Of a DNA stretch of 64,000 nt, positions 1-8,055 are shown piece after piece. The stretch's first letter is position 1. Every line of letters begins with the position of its first letter. The translations under genes and the position numbers were made by a program. Source of the stretch: Sphingopyxis sp. YR583 (GTDB taxonomy: Bacteria > Pseudomonadota > Alphaproteobacteria > Sphingomonadales > Sphingomonadaceae); NCBI RefSeq assembly GCF_900108295.1, contig NZ_FNWK01000002.1, forward strand, positions 682,001-746,000, given 5' to 3'. The notes under the pieces were generated by a model that saw only the letters and a program-made list of their open reading frames with translations, did not search any database and was not told the DNA's origin.

Positions 1-845
1 ATCAGTTCGCTGGCGATCGCCTCTGCGGTCCAACCCTCGAGCTTCGCCATCGAGCGAACGGGACGCGGTTTCGAGAAGAGCAATATCTCGTTCTTGCGCA
101 CGCTGAAAATCTGGTTCGTGACATCCTTCGACAGGTCGGACGCCAGATAGGCGACGAGCGGCGCGATCTTGTCGGCCGACATCGACTGGAGCCGGTTGAC
201 GCGCTCCTGCTCCGCCGGGGTTGTCGCCGGGATCGACGAGGTCATGCGGCTCCATGCGAAGGGTGCGATGCAGTTCGAGCGGACACCGACGCGCGCCATG
301 TCGAGCGCGATCGACTGCGACAGCGCGACGACGCCAAGCTTGGCGGCCGAATAATTGGCCTGCCCGATGTTCCCAATGAGGCCGCTGGTCGAGGTGAAGT
401 GGATGAAGCTGCCCGACTGTTGCTCGCGAAAATAGGGCGTCGCAGCCTTCGAGACGTTGAAGACGCCGGTGAGGTTGACCTCGATGACGCTCTTCCAATC
501 CTCATAACTCATCTTGTGCCAGATCGTGTCGCGGAGGATGCCGGCGTTGTTCACAACCGCATCGATGCGGCCGAAACGGGCCACCGCGTCCTCGATGATC
601 GAAGCGGCTTCCTTGGGATCGGCGACATTGCCGAAATTGGCCGCAGCCTTCCCGCCCGCCGCCAATATGTCGTCTACGGTCTGCTGCGCCGGAGCCGCAT
701 CGCCGCCCTCGCCGGCTTGCGCCACGCCCGGATCGTTGACGACGACCGCCGCACCCAACGCGGCGCAGTGGAGCGCCAGCTCCCGCCCGATCCCGCGTCC
801 CGCGCCGGTGATCGCGACGACCTTGCCATCCAGAATCCCGCCCAT
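1..845 (-). CDS. SDR-family NAD(P)-dependent oxidoreductase, 3' end cut by window
   Basis: Short-chain dehydrogenase/reductase, probably a hydroxyacyl-CoA or hydroxysteroid type dehydrogenase; the substrate cannot be read from sequence. Translation from the ATG at 845 gives MGGILDGKVVAITGAGRGIG, so the Rossmann TGxxxGIG motif lies at about residues 13-20. An NNAG motif follows near residue 100, then the active-site Ser region (HFTSTSG) and YSAAK (Tyr about 164, Lys about 168). The frame is still open at base 1, so the C-terminus lies outside the window. It is divergent from an IclR regulator, the usual arrangement for a regulator controlling a catabolic gene. Family assignment is firm; the role is inferred. 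Confidence 0.9.
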   Translation of the reverse strand, partial: MGGILDGKVVAITGAGRGIGRELALHCAALGAAVVVNDPGVAQAGEGGDAAPAQQTVDDILAAGGKAAANFGNVADPKEAASIIEDAVARFGRIDAVVNNAGILRDTIWHKMSYEDWKSVIEVNLTGVFNVSKAATPYFREQQSGSFIHFTSTSGLIGNIGQANYSAAKLGVVALSQSIALDMARVGVRSNCIAPFAWSRMTSSIPATTPAEQERVNRLQSMSADKIAPLVAYLASDLSKDVTNQIFSVRKNEILLFSKPRPVRSMAKLEGWTAEAIASEL

Positions 846-898
846 GCGATTCTCCAGTCATATCTCGTTGCATCGGCGATAAGCCCTCGCGCTCGATA

Positions 899-934
899 TT
901 TCAATATTTCGAATTGAAACTTCATATATATGAA
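899..934. promoter_or_regulatory. AT-rich palindromes between SDR and IclR genes, candidate IclR operator
   Basis: The 103-base divergent gap is much more AT-rich than the flanking genes and holds two dyads. TTTCAAT (899-905) and ATTGAAA (913-919) form an inverted repeat with a 7-base spacer. TTCATATATATGAA (921-934) is a perfect 14-base palindrome ending 15 bases before the IclR start codon. IclR regulators bind short palindromes and often repress themselves and the divergent gene, so these are the likely operators. Binding is inferred. Confidence 0.55.
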
Positions 935-948
935 ATATGATCTAGCCC

Positions 949-1689
949 ATGACCGGCCCGGTACGCTCCGTCTCGCAAGCCTTTGCGATCCTCCGACTGC
1001 TCGCTGACGAGGGCGCGCTGACGCTGTCGGACATCGGAAAGATGATCGGATCCAGTCCGTCCAGCTGCTTGAACCTGCTGAAAACCCTCGTTGCGGAGCG
1101 CGTGATCGAACGCGATATGCGCACCAAGCGCTACCGTCTCGCTCTGCCATGGCAGGATGTCGATGCTCTGCGTGACAGCCGGGCAGCGCGGCTGGTCGAT
1201 CGCTCGCTTCCCCTGCTGGGCCGCTTCGCTCAGGCAAATGACGCCGCCGTGGGGCTCTGGAAAATCGTCTCGCGCGATCGCATGCAACTGGCCGCGCGCG
1301 GCGAAAGCGACGCGGGCATGCGGCTGACGCTCGCCGACGACCAGCGCCAGCCGCTGGGAGCAGGTGCAGCAGGACGAGCGATCACGGCCGCGCAGGCTGT
1401 CGACGCGGCCGAACTCGCACGACGTTTTGGATCGGTGCGTTGGCAAACCGAACTCGCGTTCGAAGCCTATGCCAGTCAGGTGGACGAAGCGAGGACCAAG
1501 GGATTTGCGGTCGACCATGGTCATGCCCATCGCGGGGTGTTTACGGCGGCGAGCGCACTCACCGACATCGCGCCCGGCTTTTGCATTACAGCCTCATTTG
1601 TCGCCGGGTCGCGAAGCGAGCGCGAATTGGAAACCATCGGCGCCGCGCTGTCCAAACTCGGCAAGGAAATCGCCCTGCTTTCGGCATGA
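949..1689 (+). CDS. IclR-family transcriptional regulator
   Basis: 246-residue DNA-binding regulator. Residues 1-60 form the winged helix-turn-helix (SQAFAILRLLADEGALTLSD, then SSCLNLLKTLVAERVIERD). Residues from about 75 to the end form the IclR effector-binding domain. Length is normal for the family. It is divergent from the SDR gene at 1-845 with palindromes between them, so it probably controls that gene and any catabolic genes further left. The ligand is unknown. Confidence 0.88.
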   Translation: MTGPVRSVSQAFAILRLLADEGALTLSDIGKMIGSSPSSCLNLLKTLVAERVIERDMRTKRYRLALPWQDVDALRDSRAARLVDRSLPLLGRFAQANDAAVGLWKIVSRDRMQLAARGESDAGMRLTLADDQRQPLGAGAAGRAITAAQAVDAAELARRFGSVRWQTELAFEAYASQVDEARTKGFAVDHGHAHRGVFTAASALTDIAPGFCITASFVAGSRSERELETIGAALSKLGKEIALLSA

Positions 1690-1803
1690 CGTCGCAGACG
1701 ACCGGCCATACGCATGCAAAAGCCGCCGTTTCCCTGCCGTGCATGCCAATACACTGGCCGGTTCGGGCCAGCCCCGAACAAGCCAGGGTTTTCATTTCAT
1801 GGA

Positions 1804-1820
1804 ATGATACTCTATATCAT
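1804..1820. promoter_or_regulatory. 17-base near-palindrome, candidate Zur-type operator copy 1
   Basis: ATGATACTCTATATCAT has perfect ATGATA/TATCAT arms around a 5-base spacer and ends four bases before the ATG at 1825. It matches 14 of 17 bases of the site at 4795-4811, between the zinc receptor and the Fur/Zur regulator. Its first three bases are an in-frame ATG, so an upstream start for the next gene is formally possible. Operator function is inferred from the match and the dyad. Confidence 0.5.
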
Positions 1821-1824
1821 CGCC

Positions 1825-2607
1825 ATGACCACGCAAATCGCTACCCATCGCCGCTCCTCCACATTGTTCGATGAGGTCGAGAAGCTTCAGGACGGAAAAC
1901 CCTGGGGGCGCTTCCTCGATGCCGGGACAGGCACGAATTCGATCGGTTGGATCGGCGGCCTTGCGACCGACAACTGGACCGCGGTCAGCGGTGCCGAAGC
2001 GCATGCCATCCAGGTCCGCGACGCGATCGCCGACGTTCGCCGCCCACAGGACCGCATCATCGTCGGCAACTGGGCGGACCCCGCGCTGCTCGCCGGTGAG
2101 AGCTATGACACGGTGCTCGCCGACTATCTTCTCGGCGCGATCGACGGGTTCGCACCTTATTTCCAGCACCGCCTTTTCGCACGGCTGCGCCCGCTCGTCG
2201 GCCGCCGTCTCTATGTCGTCGGCCTCGATCCATATATAACGGCCAGGCCCGACACGCCTGCGGGCCGGCTGGTATGGGAAATCGGTCGCTTTCGCGACGC
2301 GTGCCTGCTTCTTGCCGGGGAACAGCCCTACCGCGAATATCCCGCGCAATGGGCAGCCGACCACCTCGAAGCGTCGGGGTATCGCGTGATCGCGGCAAAG
2401 CGCTTCGCCAATCGCTACAAACAGCGTTTCGTGAACAGCCAGATCGATATGTGCGCCACGCGCCTCGCGAAAATTGCCGATCCTGTGTTGGCAGCGTCGC
2501 TCGCTGCACGCGGCGAAGCGCTTCGTGCCGAGGCCATGGCCTATATCGAACGCGAGGGGAGCCTGCGCCACGGTTTCGATTATATTCTGGCGGCCGAGCC
2601 CGCCTGA
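1825..2607 (+). CDS. putative class I SAM-dependent methyltransferase
   Basis: 260-residue protein. The motif FLDAGTGTNSIGWI at about residues 32-45 resembles the glycine-rich SAM-binding loop of class I methyltransferases, followed by strands and helices typical of that fold. I do not recognise a specific subfamily or substrate. In-frame ATGs at 1714 and 1804 exist; 1825 is preferred because it leaves the palindrome at 1804-1820 as a 5' site. That palindrome resembles the one at the zinc-receptor/regulator promoter, so the gene may respond to zinc. It converges on the receptor gene across a terminator. Confidence 0.65.
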   Translation: MTTQIATHRRSSTLFDEVEKLQDGKPWGRFLDAGTGTNSIGWIGGLATDNWTAVSGAEAHAIQVRDAIADVRRPQDRIIVGNWADPALLAGESYDTVLADYLLGAIDGFAPYFQHRLFARLRPLVGRRLYVVGLDPYITARPDTPAGRLVWEIGRFRDACLLLAGEQPYREYPAQWAADHLEASGYRVIAAKRFANRYKQRFVNSQIDMCATRLAKIADPVLAASLAARGEALRAEAMAYIEREGSLRHGFDYILAAEPA

Positions 2608-2617
2608 GACCGGCTTG

Positions 2618-2653
2618 GGAAGGAGGGGCGCGGGACTAAATGCCCCTCCTTCC
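2618..2653. terminator. bidirectional stem-loop between convergent genes
   Basis: A perfect 12-base inverted repeat, GGAAGGAGGGGC (2618-2629) with GCCCCTCCTTCC (2642-2653), encloses a 12-base loop. It sits between the stop codons of the methyltransferase (+) and the TonB receptor (-). T-runs are weak, so termination may not be purely intrinsic. Confidence 0.6.
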
Positions 2654-2669
2654 GGCCGCCCCCTTTTAC

Positions 2670-4760
2670 CTAGAAGCTGGTGCGCAGCCCGAAGACGAAG
2701 TTCCGCCCCCGCAGCGGCGACGCATTCTTGATGAAGGATGCGTGATTATAGGCGAGCTCGTTCGTCAAATTGGTCGCGCGGACGAACAACTCGGCATCCG
2801 CCTTCGGCCCGAGCTCGACCTTGTAAGCGAGCGTCGCGTTGAGCATGTCGTAACCCGGCGTCCGCGTTTCGAACGCGGCAATCCGGTCCTGTTCGAAGAC
2901 ATGGTAGAATTCGACGTCGCCCGAAAGCGGGCCCCACCGCCCATCGGCGCGCGCGCCGAGGCGGCCGGCCGGAATGCGCGGCAGGTCGCCAAGATCGCCC
3001 TTCAATTTCGCGCGGACATAGTCTCCGAACAGCGACACGCCGACATCGCCGAAATCATGCCGCACCTCGCCATCGACACCGGTGAAGGTCGCGTCGGCCG
3101 CAGTATAACGGATGAGGCGGAAATCCTCGAACTGGTCGAGCGTATTGGCGAAGATATAGTCGTCGAAATCCTGATGATAGGCACCGATCGTGAAGGTCGT
3201 CGCCCCCTTCGTCTTGCGGAAGGTCAGGTCGATCGACTTGCCCGTCTCCTTGCCCAGCGTCGCGGTGCCGAGTTCATAGGTGTTGGTGGCAAGGTGGATG
3301 CCGCGCGCATAAAGCTCCTGCACATTCGGCGCACGTTGCGAGCGCGCGAGCGACAGCGCGAGCGAATAATCGCCCCCGATGTCCCAGATCGCCGCGCCGG
3401 AGATCGAGAAGGGCTTGTGGCTGACTTCGCGGTTCAGCGTCGTCTCGATCCGCTGCCATTCCTGCCGCGCCGCCAGTTCGAAGCGGACCGGACCGGCATC
3501 GAGCGTTTCCATCAGGAACAGCGCGGTATTGCGCGTATCGCTTTCGGGCAGGAAGGCTTCCTCGCCGACCGCGCTGAACTTGCTTTCGGAGTGCTGCACA
3601 CCGAACGCCCCGCGCAAGGGTCCGATCGGTTTGTGCGCCAGTTCGAAACGCAGTTCGTGCGCCTTGTTGCTGAAGGTCGTCGCGACCTCGTCATGCTCTA
3701 TCTCGTCATGCTCATAGTCGGTGAACGACAGGCGGAAGCGGACCTTTTCGAACCCGGGCAGCGGATCTGCATATTCACTGCGAATGTCGAAACGTTCGCT
3801 GCGCAATTTCACGAACGGCACTTCCTCATGTTCGTGGTCGTGATCATGGTCGTGGTCATGATCCTCGTCGTCATGCCCGTGACCGCCGCAGTGCAGGCTG
3901 CTGCCGTGCGGGTGGCATCCTTCATAATCGTGGCTGTGTCCCGGCAGGCCATATTCGCTGCGCTGGCGCGTGTAGGCGACGCCCAGATAGCCGCCGCTGC
4001 CGACCCATGAGCCGCCGACAGTGAAGGTCGACGTGTCATTGTACGATCCGTCGACACGGCGTTCGCCAAACCCCTTGGGCACGCGGTAATCGTTCGACGA
4101 GCGATGGACGCCCTCGACACGCAGCGCGAGCCCCTGTCCGCCGATCGTGATCCCGCCGACCAGCGAGCGCTCATCGTCGGCGGTGCCGAGGCGGCCCTCG
4201 ACCGTGCCCGCGATGCCGCCATCGGGAATCGACGTCGGAACCTTCTCGTCGAGCAGGTTGATCGCCCCGCCGATCGCGCTGCCGCCATAGAGCAGCGCCG
4301 AAGGACCGCGCAGCACCTCGATCCCGCGCAGCAACAGCGGTTCGGTCGTGACGGCATGATCGGGCGAGATCGCCGATGCGTCGTGAACGCTGGCACCATC
4401 GGACAGCGCCTGGACGCGCGGCGCGGTCTGTCCGCGGATCACCGGGCGGCTCGCGCCACCACCGAAATTGTCGAAGTTGATCCCGGGCTGACCTGCCAGC
4501 GTATCGCCAAGCGTCGCCTGACGGCGATGAATCAGCGCATCGCCGGACAGCGTGATCACGGGCGTGGCGGTTTCGTCGGCGCGCAGGCCAAGGACATTGG
4601 CGGACACCACAATCTCGGGATCGGCGGTGCTGCCCGCCTGAAGGAACCCCGCGGGCGGCGCAGTCGCCGACTTTACGACCGGAACCGATTCGGCGGCAAA
4701 GGCGATATGCGGAACGACTGCCGGAACCGCAGCCGACAGCAGAAGAACTCGAAATTTCAC
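2670..4760 (-). CDS. znuD: ZnuD-like TonB-dependent outer-membrane zinc receptor
   Basis: About 696 residues: signal peptide at 1-25, plug domain at about 50-165, then a beta-barrel ending in the aromatic C-terminus GLRTSF. A histidine-rich extracellular loop at about residues 271-313 includes CHPHG, HCGGHGHDDEDHDHDHDHDH and HEHEE, the signature of ZnuD zinc receptors. A GTG start at 4760 is chosen because AGGGG lies five bases upstream and translation then opens directly into the signal peptide; the ATG at 4811 would overlap the operator-like dyad. It takes up Zn(II) across the outer membrane with TonB energy. It is divergent from a Fur/Zur-type regulator, consistent with zinc repression. 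Confidence 0.9.
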   Translation of the reverse strand: MKFRVLLLSAAVPAVVPHIAFAAESVPVVKSATAPPAGFLQAGSTADPEIVVSANVLGLRADETATPVITLSGDALIHRRQATLGDTLAGQPGINFDNFGGGASRPVIRGQTAPRVQALSDGASVHDASAISPDHAVTTEPLLLRGIEVLRGPSALLYGGSAIGGAINLLDEKVPTSIPDGGIAGTVEGRLGTADDERSLVGGITIGGQGLALRVEGVHRSSNDYRVPKGFGERRVDGSYNDTSTFTVGGSWVGSGGYLGVAYTRQRSEYGLPGHSHDYEGCHPHGSSLHCGGHGHDDEDHDHDHDHDHEHEEVPFVKLRSERFDIRSEYADPLPGFEKVRFRLSFTDYEHDEIEHDEVATTFSNKAHELRFELAHKPIGPLRGAFGVQHSESKFSAVGEEAFLPESDTRNTALFLMETLDAGPVRFELAARQEWQRIETTLNREVSHKPFSISGAAIWDIGGDYSLALSLARSQRAPNVQELYARGIHLATNTYELGTATLGKETGKSIDLTFRKTKGATTFTIGAYHQDFDDYIFANTLDQFEDFRLIRYTAADATFTGVDGEVRHDFGDVGVSLFGDYVRAKLKGDLGDLPRIPAGRLGARADGRWGPLSGDVEFYHVFEQDRIAAFETRTPGYDMLNATLAYKVELGPKADAELFVRATNLTNELAYNHASFIKNASPLRGRNFVFGLRTSF

Positions 4761-4794
4761 AAAAACCCCTTTCTTATCTGGACGCCGGCCGTAT

Positions 4795-4811
4795 ATGATA
4801 CGATATCTCAT
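4795..4811. promoter_or_regulatory. 17-base near-palindrome, candidate Zur operator copy 2
   Basis: ATGATACGATATCTCAT lies in the divergent region between the zinc receptor (start 4760) and the Fur/Zur-type regulator, with a GATA-CGA-TATC core. A 14/17 copy precedes the methyltransferase at 1825. Zur proteins bind AT-rich palindromes at znuD and zur promoters, so this is the best candidate in the window. No binding data are available. Confidence 0.6.
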
Positions 4812-4922
4812 CTCACAACCCCGACAGGGATTTTTCTTTCATGCTTGCCCTCCCCCCGCGCTCTGCCCGGCGCCAGACCGCGACCGACCGTATCCAAGCC
4901 AAATGGCGCTTGCGCCAGGCTA

Positions 4923-5399
4923 TTGCCTGATGATCGAGAGCGCCGGTCGTCAAAGGACGAAGCGGGCGGCGCCGACGCGGATGGCATCGAGCGAAAGCGT
5001 ACGTCCGCAATTCTGGAAGCAATCGTCCTGTCGATACTCTGCGCCAGCCACGTACCGCTCGGCGCCTACGCCATCGCGCGACAGGCGCGAGCGTTGGGCA
5101 CACCGATGGCGCCAAATCAGATCTATCGCGCCCTCGACCGCCTGGGCCCCCGCGTCCGCCGCGTCGAAACGCTGAATGCCTATATGGAGGATGCCGGCAC
5201 GCCCGGCGCAATCATGCTCTGCCGCATCTGCGGACGCATCGATGCGCTCGACGTCCAGATCGATACGGCAATCGACAGGCTATGCGGCGCAGCGGGCTTT
5301 CAAAGCGCGCGCGTCATTGCCGAAATTGTGGGGATATGCGCCCGGTGCCGTTCGACCGAGGCGAGCATAGACCGTGAGGCCCGCGAACAGCCTCAATGA
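4923..5399 (+). CDS. zur: Fur-family zinc-responsive regulator, Zur-like
   Basis: Fur-family metalloregulator. After a variable N-terminus comes the winged helix (ILEAIVLSILCASH, then PNQIYRALDRL), the dimerisation segment, and two CxxC pairs (CRICG and CARCR) that form the structural zinc site of Fur/Zur proteins. No in-frame ATG lies close upstream. The TTG at 4923 gives about 158 residues, close to family size; a TTG at 4845 is an alternative with an AGGGA upstream. It is divergent from the His-rich zinc receptor, which is why Zur is preferred over Fur. The start is uncertain, the family assignment good. Confidence 0.8.
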   Translation: MPDDRERRSSKDEAGGADADGIERKRTSAILEAIVLSILCASHVPLGAYAIARQARALGTPMAPNQIYRALDRLGPRVRRVETLNAYMEDAGTPGAIMLCRICGRIDALDVQIDTAIDRLCGAAGFQSARVIAEIVGICARCRSTEASIDREAREQPQ

Positions 5400-5447
5400 G
5401 GTCGCGGAGACGGCCGGAACTGCCGATGTCGAATCTGGGGAAAGAAA

Positions 5448-5523
5448 TGGTGGAGCCTAGCGGGATCGAACCGCTGACCTCCTGCATGCCATGCAGGCGC
5501 TCTCCCAGCTGAGCTAAGGCCCC
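5448..5523 (-). tRNA. tRNA-Ala (GGC)
   Basis: Read on the minus strand the gene begins GGGGCCT and ends with AGGCTCC plus ACCA. The acceptor stem contains the G3-U70 wobble that identifies alanine tRNAs. The anticodon arm is CCTGC-ATGGCAT-GCAGG, giving anticodon GGC. The T-arm GGTTCGATCC is present and CCA is encoded. Confidence 0.95.
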
Positions 5524-5605
5524 ATTCCATTTCATCGTGTCGCTGTCGCCAAATCTGGCTGTTGCGACCGGGACGCCGCCTTTAGCAGCGCCATCAGGTG
5601 ATGCA

Positions 5606-5643
5606 AGGGGCCAAATGCATCACGCGATGCTTTTTTGGCCCCT
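5606..5643 (-). terminator. stem-loop downstream of the FYDLN-acid protein gene
   Basis: AGGGGCCAAA (5606-5615) pairs with TTTGGCCCCT (5634-5643), and an inner stem forms from GCATC and GATGC. It lies just past the stop codon at 5653 in the direction of transcription. Read leftwards the structure ends in a GC-rich stem without a long T-run, so intrinsic termination is likely but imperfect. Confidence 0.5.
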
Positions 5644-5652
5644 CGCCTGAAA

Positions 5653-5976
5653 TCAGCTCTCGTCGTCGCCGTCGTCGCCCGTGTCGACGCCCAGATCGTC
5701 GTCACCACCAAGGTCGACATCGTTGTCCGGCGAATCGCTGTCCTCGTCGACATCGACGTCCAGATCCAGATCCTCGTCGGCGCCCTCTTCCTTGATGACC
5801 TTGCCGGGCTTTTCGATCTGCTCGAACGGCATCGGCTGCTTCGATTTCAGCACCGATTCCGGAATCCAGTTGTAACCGCAATTGATGCAGCTGATCGGAT
5901 CGTCCTTGGTCAAATCATAGAATCGGGTTGCGCATTTCGGGCAGCTACGCTTCGTGCCCCATTCAGCCTTGATCAT
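5653..5976 (-). CDS. FYDLN-acid domain protein (TIGR02300 family)
   Basis: 107-residue protein with two N-terminal CxxC pairs (CPKC, CINC) forming a probable zinc ribbon around the FYDL segment, a central IPES region, and a highly acidic Asp-rich tail. This matches the alphaproteobacterial TIGR02300 family, whose biochemical role is not established. It is divergent from aroA, the neighbourhood I expect in this class. The acidic tail suggests interaction with a basic partner; that is inference. Confidence 0.85.
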   Translation of the reverse strand: MIKAEWGTKRSCPKCATRFYDLTKDDPISCINCGYNWIPESVLKSKQPMPFEQIEKPGKVIKEEGADEDLDLDVDVDEDSDSPDNDVDLGGDDDLGVDTGDDGDDES

Positions 5977-6100
5977 ATATGCCTCGTAACCCTTTGGAAC
6001 AGGATAAAAATATCGGAAAAGCGACGGAAGTTGAATAGCTACCCGTCAAATCGGCGTGCGCCTTGCCAGATTGCAAGGCCGCTGTCAAAAGCCGCACGCC

Positions 6101-7429
6101 ATGACCGATCAAACCGCCACGCCGCGCAGCTTTTCCGCTTCCGTTCCGCTTAAAGGTAGGATCGCGATACCGGGTGACAAGAGCATCTCGCACCGCTCGC
6201 TGATGCTCTCGGCGCTCGCGGTGGGCGAAAGCCGCGTGACTGGACTGCTCGAAGGGCATGACGTGCTTGCCACCGCCGCCGCGATGCGGGCGATGGGTGC
6301 AAACATCGAGCGGCACGATGACGGCGAATGGCGCATCCACGGCGTCGGCGTCGGCGGGCTGCTCCAGCCGCGCGAAGCGCTCGACATGGGGAACAGCGGC
6401 ACCTCGACGCGCCTGCTCATGGGCCTGGTCGCCAGCCACCCGATCACCACGACTTTCGTGGGCGACGCCAGCCTGTCGGGCCGCCCGATGGGGCGCGTCA
6501 TCGACCCGCTGTCGCAGATGGGTGCCGAGATCAGCGCCTCGCCGGGAGGCCGTCTGCCGCTGATGGTCCGCGGGCTTGCTCCCGCCATCCCTCTCTCCTA
6601 CCGCCTGCCGATGGCGTCGGCACAGGTGAAGAGCGCCGTGCTGCTCGCAGGCCTCAACACGCCAGGCGTCACCGAAGTGATCGAACCCGTGCCCACCCGC
6701 GATCATAGCGAACGCATGCTCCGCGGTTTCGGAGCAGAGCTGACCGTCGAGACCGACGAATACGGCACGCGCCATATCCGCATTCGCGGCGAGGCCGAAC
6801 TGAAGCCGCAGACCATCGTCGTCCCCGGCGACCCCTCGTCCGCCGCCTTTTTCATCGTCGCCGCGCTGATCGTACCCGGTTCCGACATCCTGATCGCCAA
6901 CGTCGGGCTCAACCCGACGCGCGCAGGCCTCGTCGAAGTCCTCCGGCAGATGGGCGGCAACATCGATCTGCTCGATCCGCGCGAGGTGGGCGGCGAACCC
7001 GTCGCCGACCTTCGCGTCCGACACAGCCACCTCAAGGGTATCGACGTCGATCCCGTGGTCGTGCCCAGCATGGTTGACGAATTTCCGGTCCTCTTCATCG
7101 CCGCCGCACTGGCCGAGGGTCGCACGACAACCACCGGCCTCGACGAACTGCGCGTCAAGGAAAGCGACCGCCTGGCGGTCATGGCCGTGGGCCTGGAAGC
7201 CATCGGCGCCCGTGTGATCGAGAACGAGGACGGCCTGATCATCGACGGCACCGGCGGCGATCCGCTACCGGGCGGCGCAACCATCGCGGGCCATCTCGAC
7301 CACCGCATCTGCATGAGCTTCGCCGTCGCCGGCCTCGTCAGCAAGGCCCCGGTCACGATCGACGACATCGCCCCCGTCGCAACCAGCTTCCCCAATTTCG
7401 AGGAATTGCTCGCCGGGCTCCAGCAATGA
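6101..7429 (+). CDS. aroA: 3-phosphoshikimate 1-carboxyvinyltransferase (class II EPSP synthase)
   Basis: 442-residue shikimate-pathway enzyme that transfers enolpyruvyl from PEP to shikimate-3-phosphate. It carries the four class II (CP4-like) signatures: [19 protein letters not shown] and [11 protein letters not shown] and a terminal HLDHRICMS segment are also present. The PEP loop reads NSGTSTR, so the site where CP4 has the alanine that confers glyphosate insensitivity is glycine here. The ATG at 6101 is chosen because the protein then opens directly into the first domain. The last four bases overlap cmk, implying translational coupling. Confidence 0.96.
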   Translation: MTDQTATPRSFSASVPLKGRIAIPGDKSISHRSLMLSALAVGESRVTGLLEGHDVLATAAAMRAMGANIERHDDGEWRIHGVGVGGLLQPREALDMGNSGTSTRLLMGLVASHPITTTFVGDASLSGRPMGRVIDPLSQMGAEISASPGGRLPLMVRGLAPAIPLSYRLPMASAQVKSAVLLAGLNTPGVTEVIEPVPTRDHSERMLRGFGAELTVETDEYGTRHIRIRGEAELKPQTIVVPGDPSSAAFFIVAALIVPGSDILIANVGLNPTRAGLVEVLRQMGGNIDLLDPREVGGEPVADLRVRHSHLKGIDVDPVVVPSMVDEFPVLFIAAALAEGRTTTTGLDELRVKESDRLAVMAVGLEAIGARVIENEDGLIIDGTGGDPLPGGATIAGHLDHRICMSFAVAGLVSKAPVTIDDIAPVATSFPNFEELLAGLQQ

Positions 7430-8055
7430 TCATCGCGGTCGACGGCCCCACCGCGTCGGGCAAGGGAACGCTCGCCAAGGGGCTGGCCGAACATTTCGGT
7501 CTGCCCGTGCTCGATACCGGCCTGCTTTATCGCGCGGTCGGCTATCAGACGCAGCTCAACCACGGCGACGCCGACAATGCCGCCGACGCACTCGCCGCCT
7601 GCGACTTCCCCGACAGCCTGCTCGACGATCCGGCGCTGCGCTATGAAACCACCGGCGGGCTCGCCAGCCGCGTATCGATCCACCCCGCCGTGCGTCAGGC
7701 GCTGCTCCAGCGGCAGGTCGATTTCGCGAACCAGCCCGGCGGTGCGGTGCTCGACGGCCGCGACATCGGCACCGTGATCGCGCCGCATGCCGACGCCAAG
7801 CTGTTCGTCACGGCCAGCGCGGAAGAACGTGCCCGCCGCCGTCATGCGGAGATGCGCGGGCGCGACGTCGATATCACCTATGATGCCGTGCTTGCCGACG
7901 TTCATGCCCGCGACGCGCGCGACACCGGCCGCACAAATGCGCCGCTCTTCCGGGCGGAAGACGCGATGCTGCTCGACAATACCGATATGGACCGAGACGC
8001 CGCGCTCGCAGCGGCGATCGCCTTCGTCGAGGGAAAGATCAGGCGACCCGGCTGA
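7426..8055 (+). CDS. cmk: (d)CMP kinase
   Basis: 209-residue cytidylate kinase that phosphorylates CMP and dCMP. The P-loop GPTASGKGT is at about residues 7-15, followed by the [10 protein letters not shown] segment and the LDGRDIGTV motif typical of Cmk. The start overlaps the aroA stop by four bases (ATGA), and aroA-cmk-rpsA is a common arrangement. The 3' end overlaps the convergent cyclase gene by 17 bases. Confidence 0.95.
   Translation: MIIAVDGPTASGKGTLAKGLAEHFGLPVLDTGLLYRAVGYQTQLNHGDADNAADALAACDFPDSLLDDPALRYETTGGLASRVSIHPAVRQALLQRQVDFANQPGGAVLDGRDIGTVIAPHADAKLFVTASAEERARRRHAEMRGRDVDITYDAVLADVHARDARDTGRTNAPLFRAEDAMLLDNTDMDRDAALAAAIAFVEGKIRRPG

Noticed and set aside
3820..3948. Tandem-like GTGGTC/ATGGTC repeats resembling a repeat array
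   Set aside because: They encode the His/Asp-rich loop of the zinc receptor and are not a CRISPR or mobile repeat.
4104..4922. Long open frame upstream of the Zur-like regulator
   Set aside because: It lies opposite the zinc receptor gene and is a codon-bias shadow; only the part after about 4923 matches a Fur protein.
5314..5535. 73-residue minus-strand frame over tRNA-Ala
   Set aside because: The translation LAQLGERLHG reads through the tRNA gene and has no independent support.
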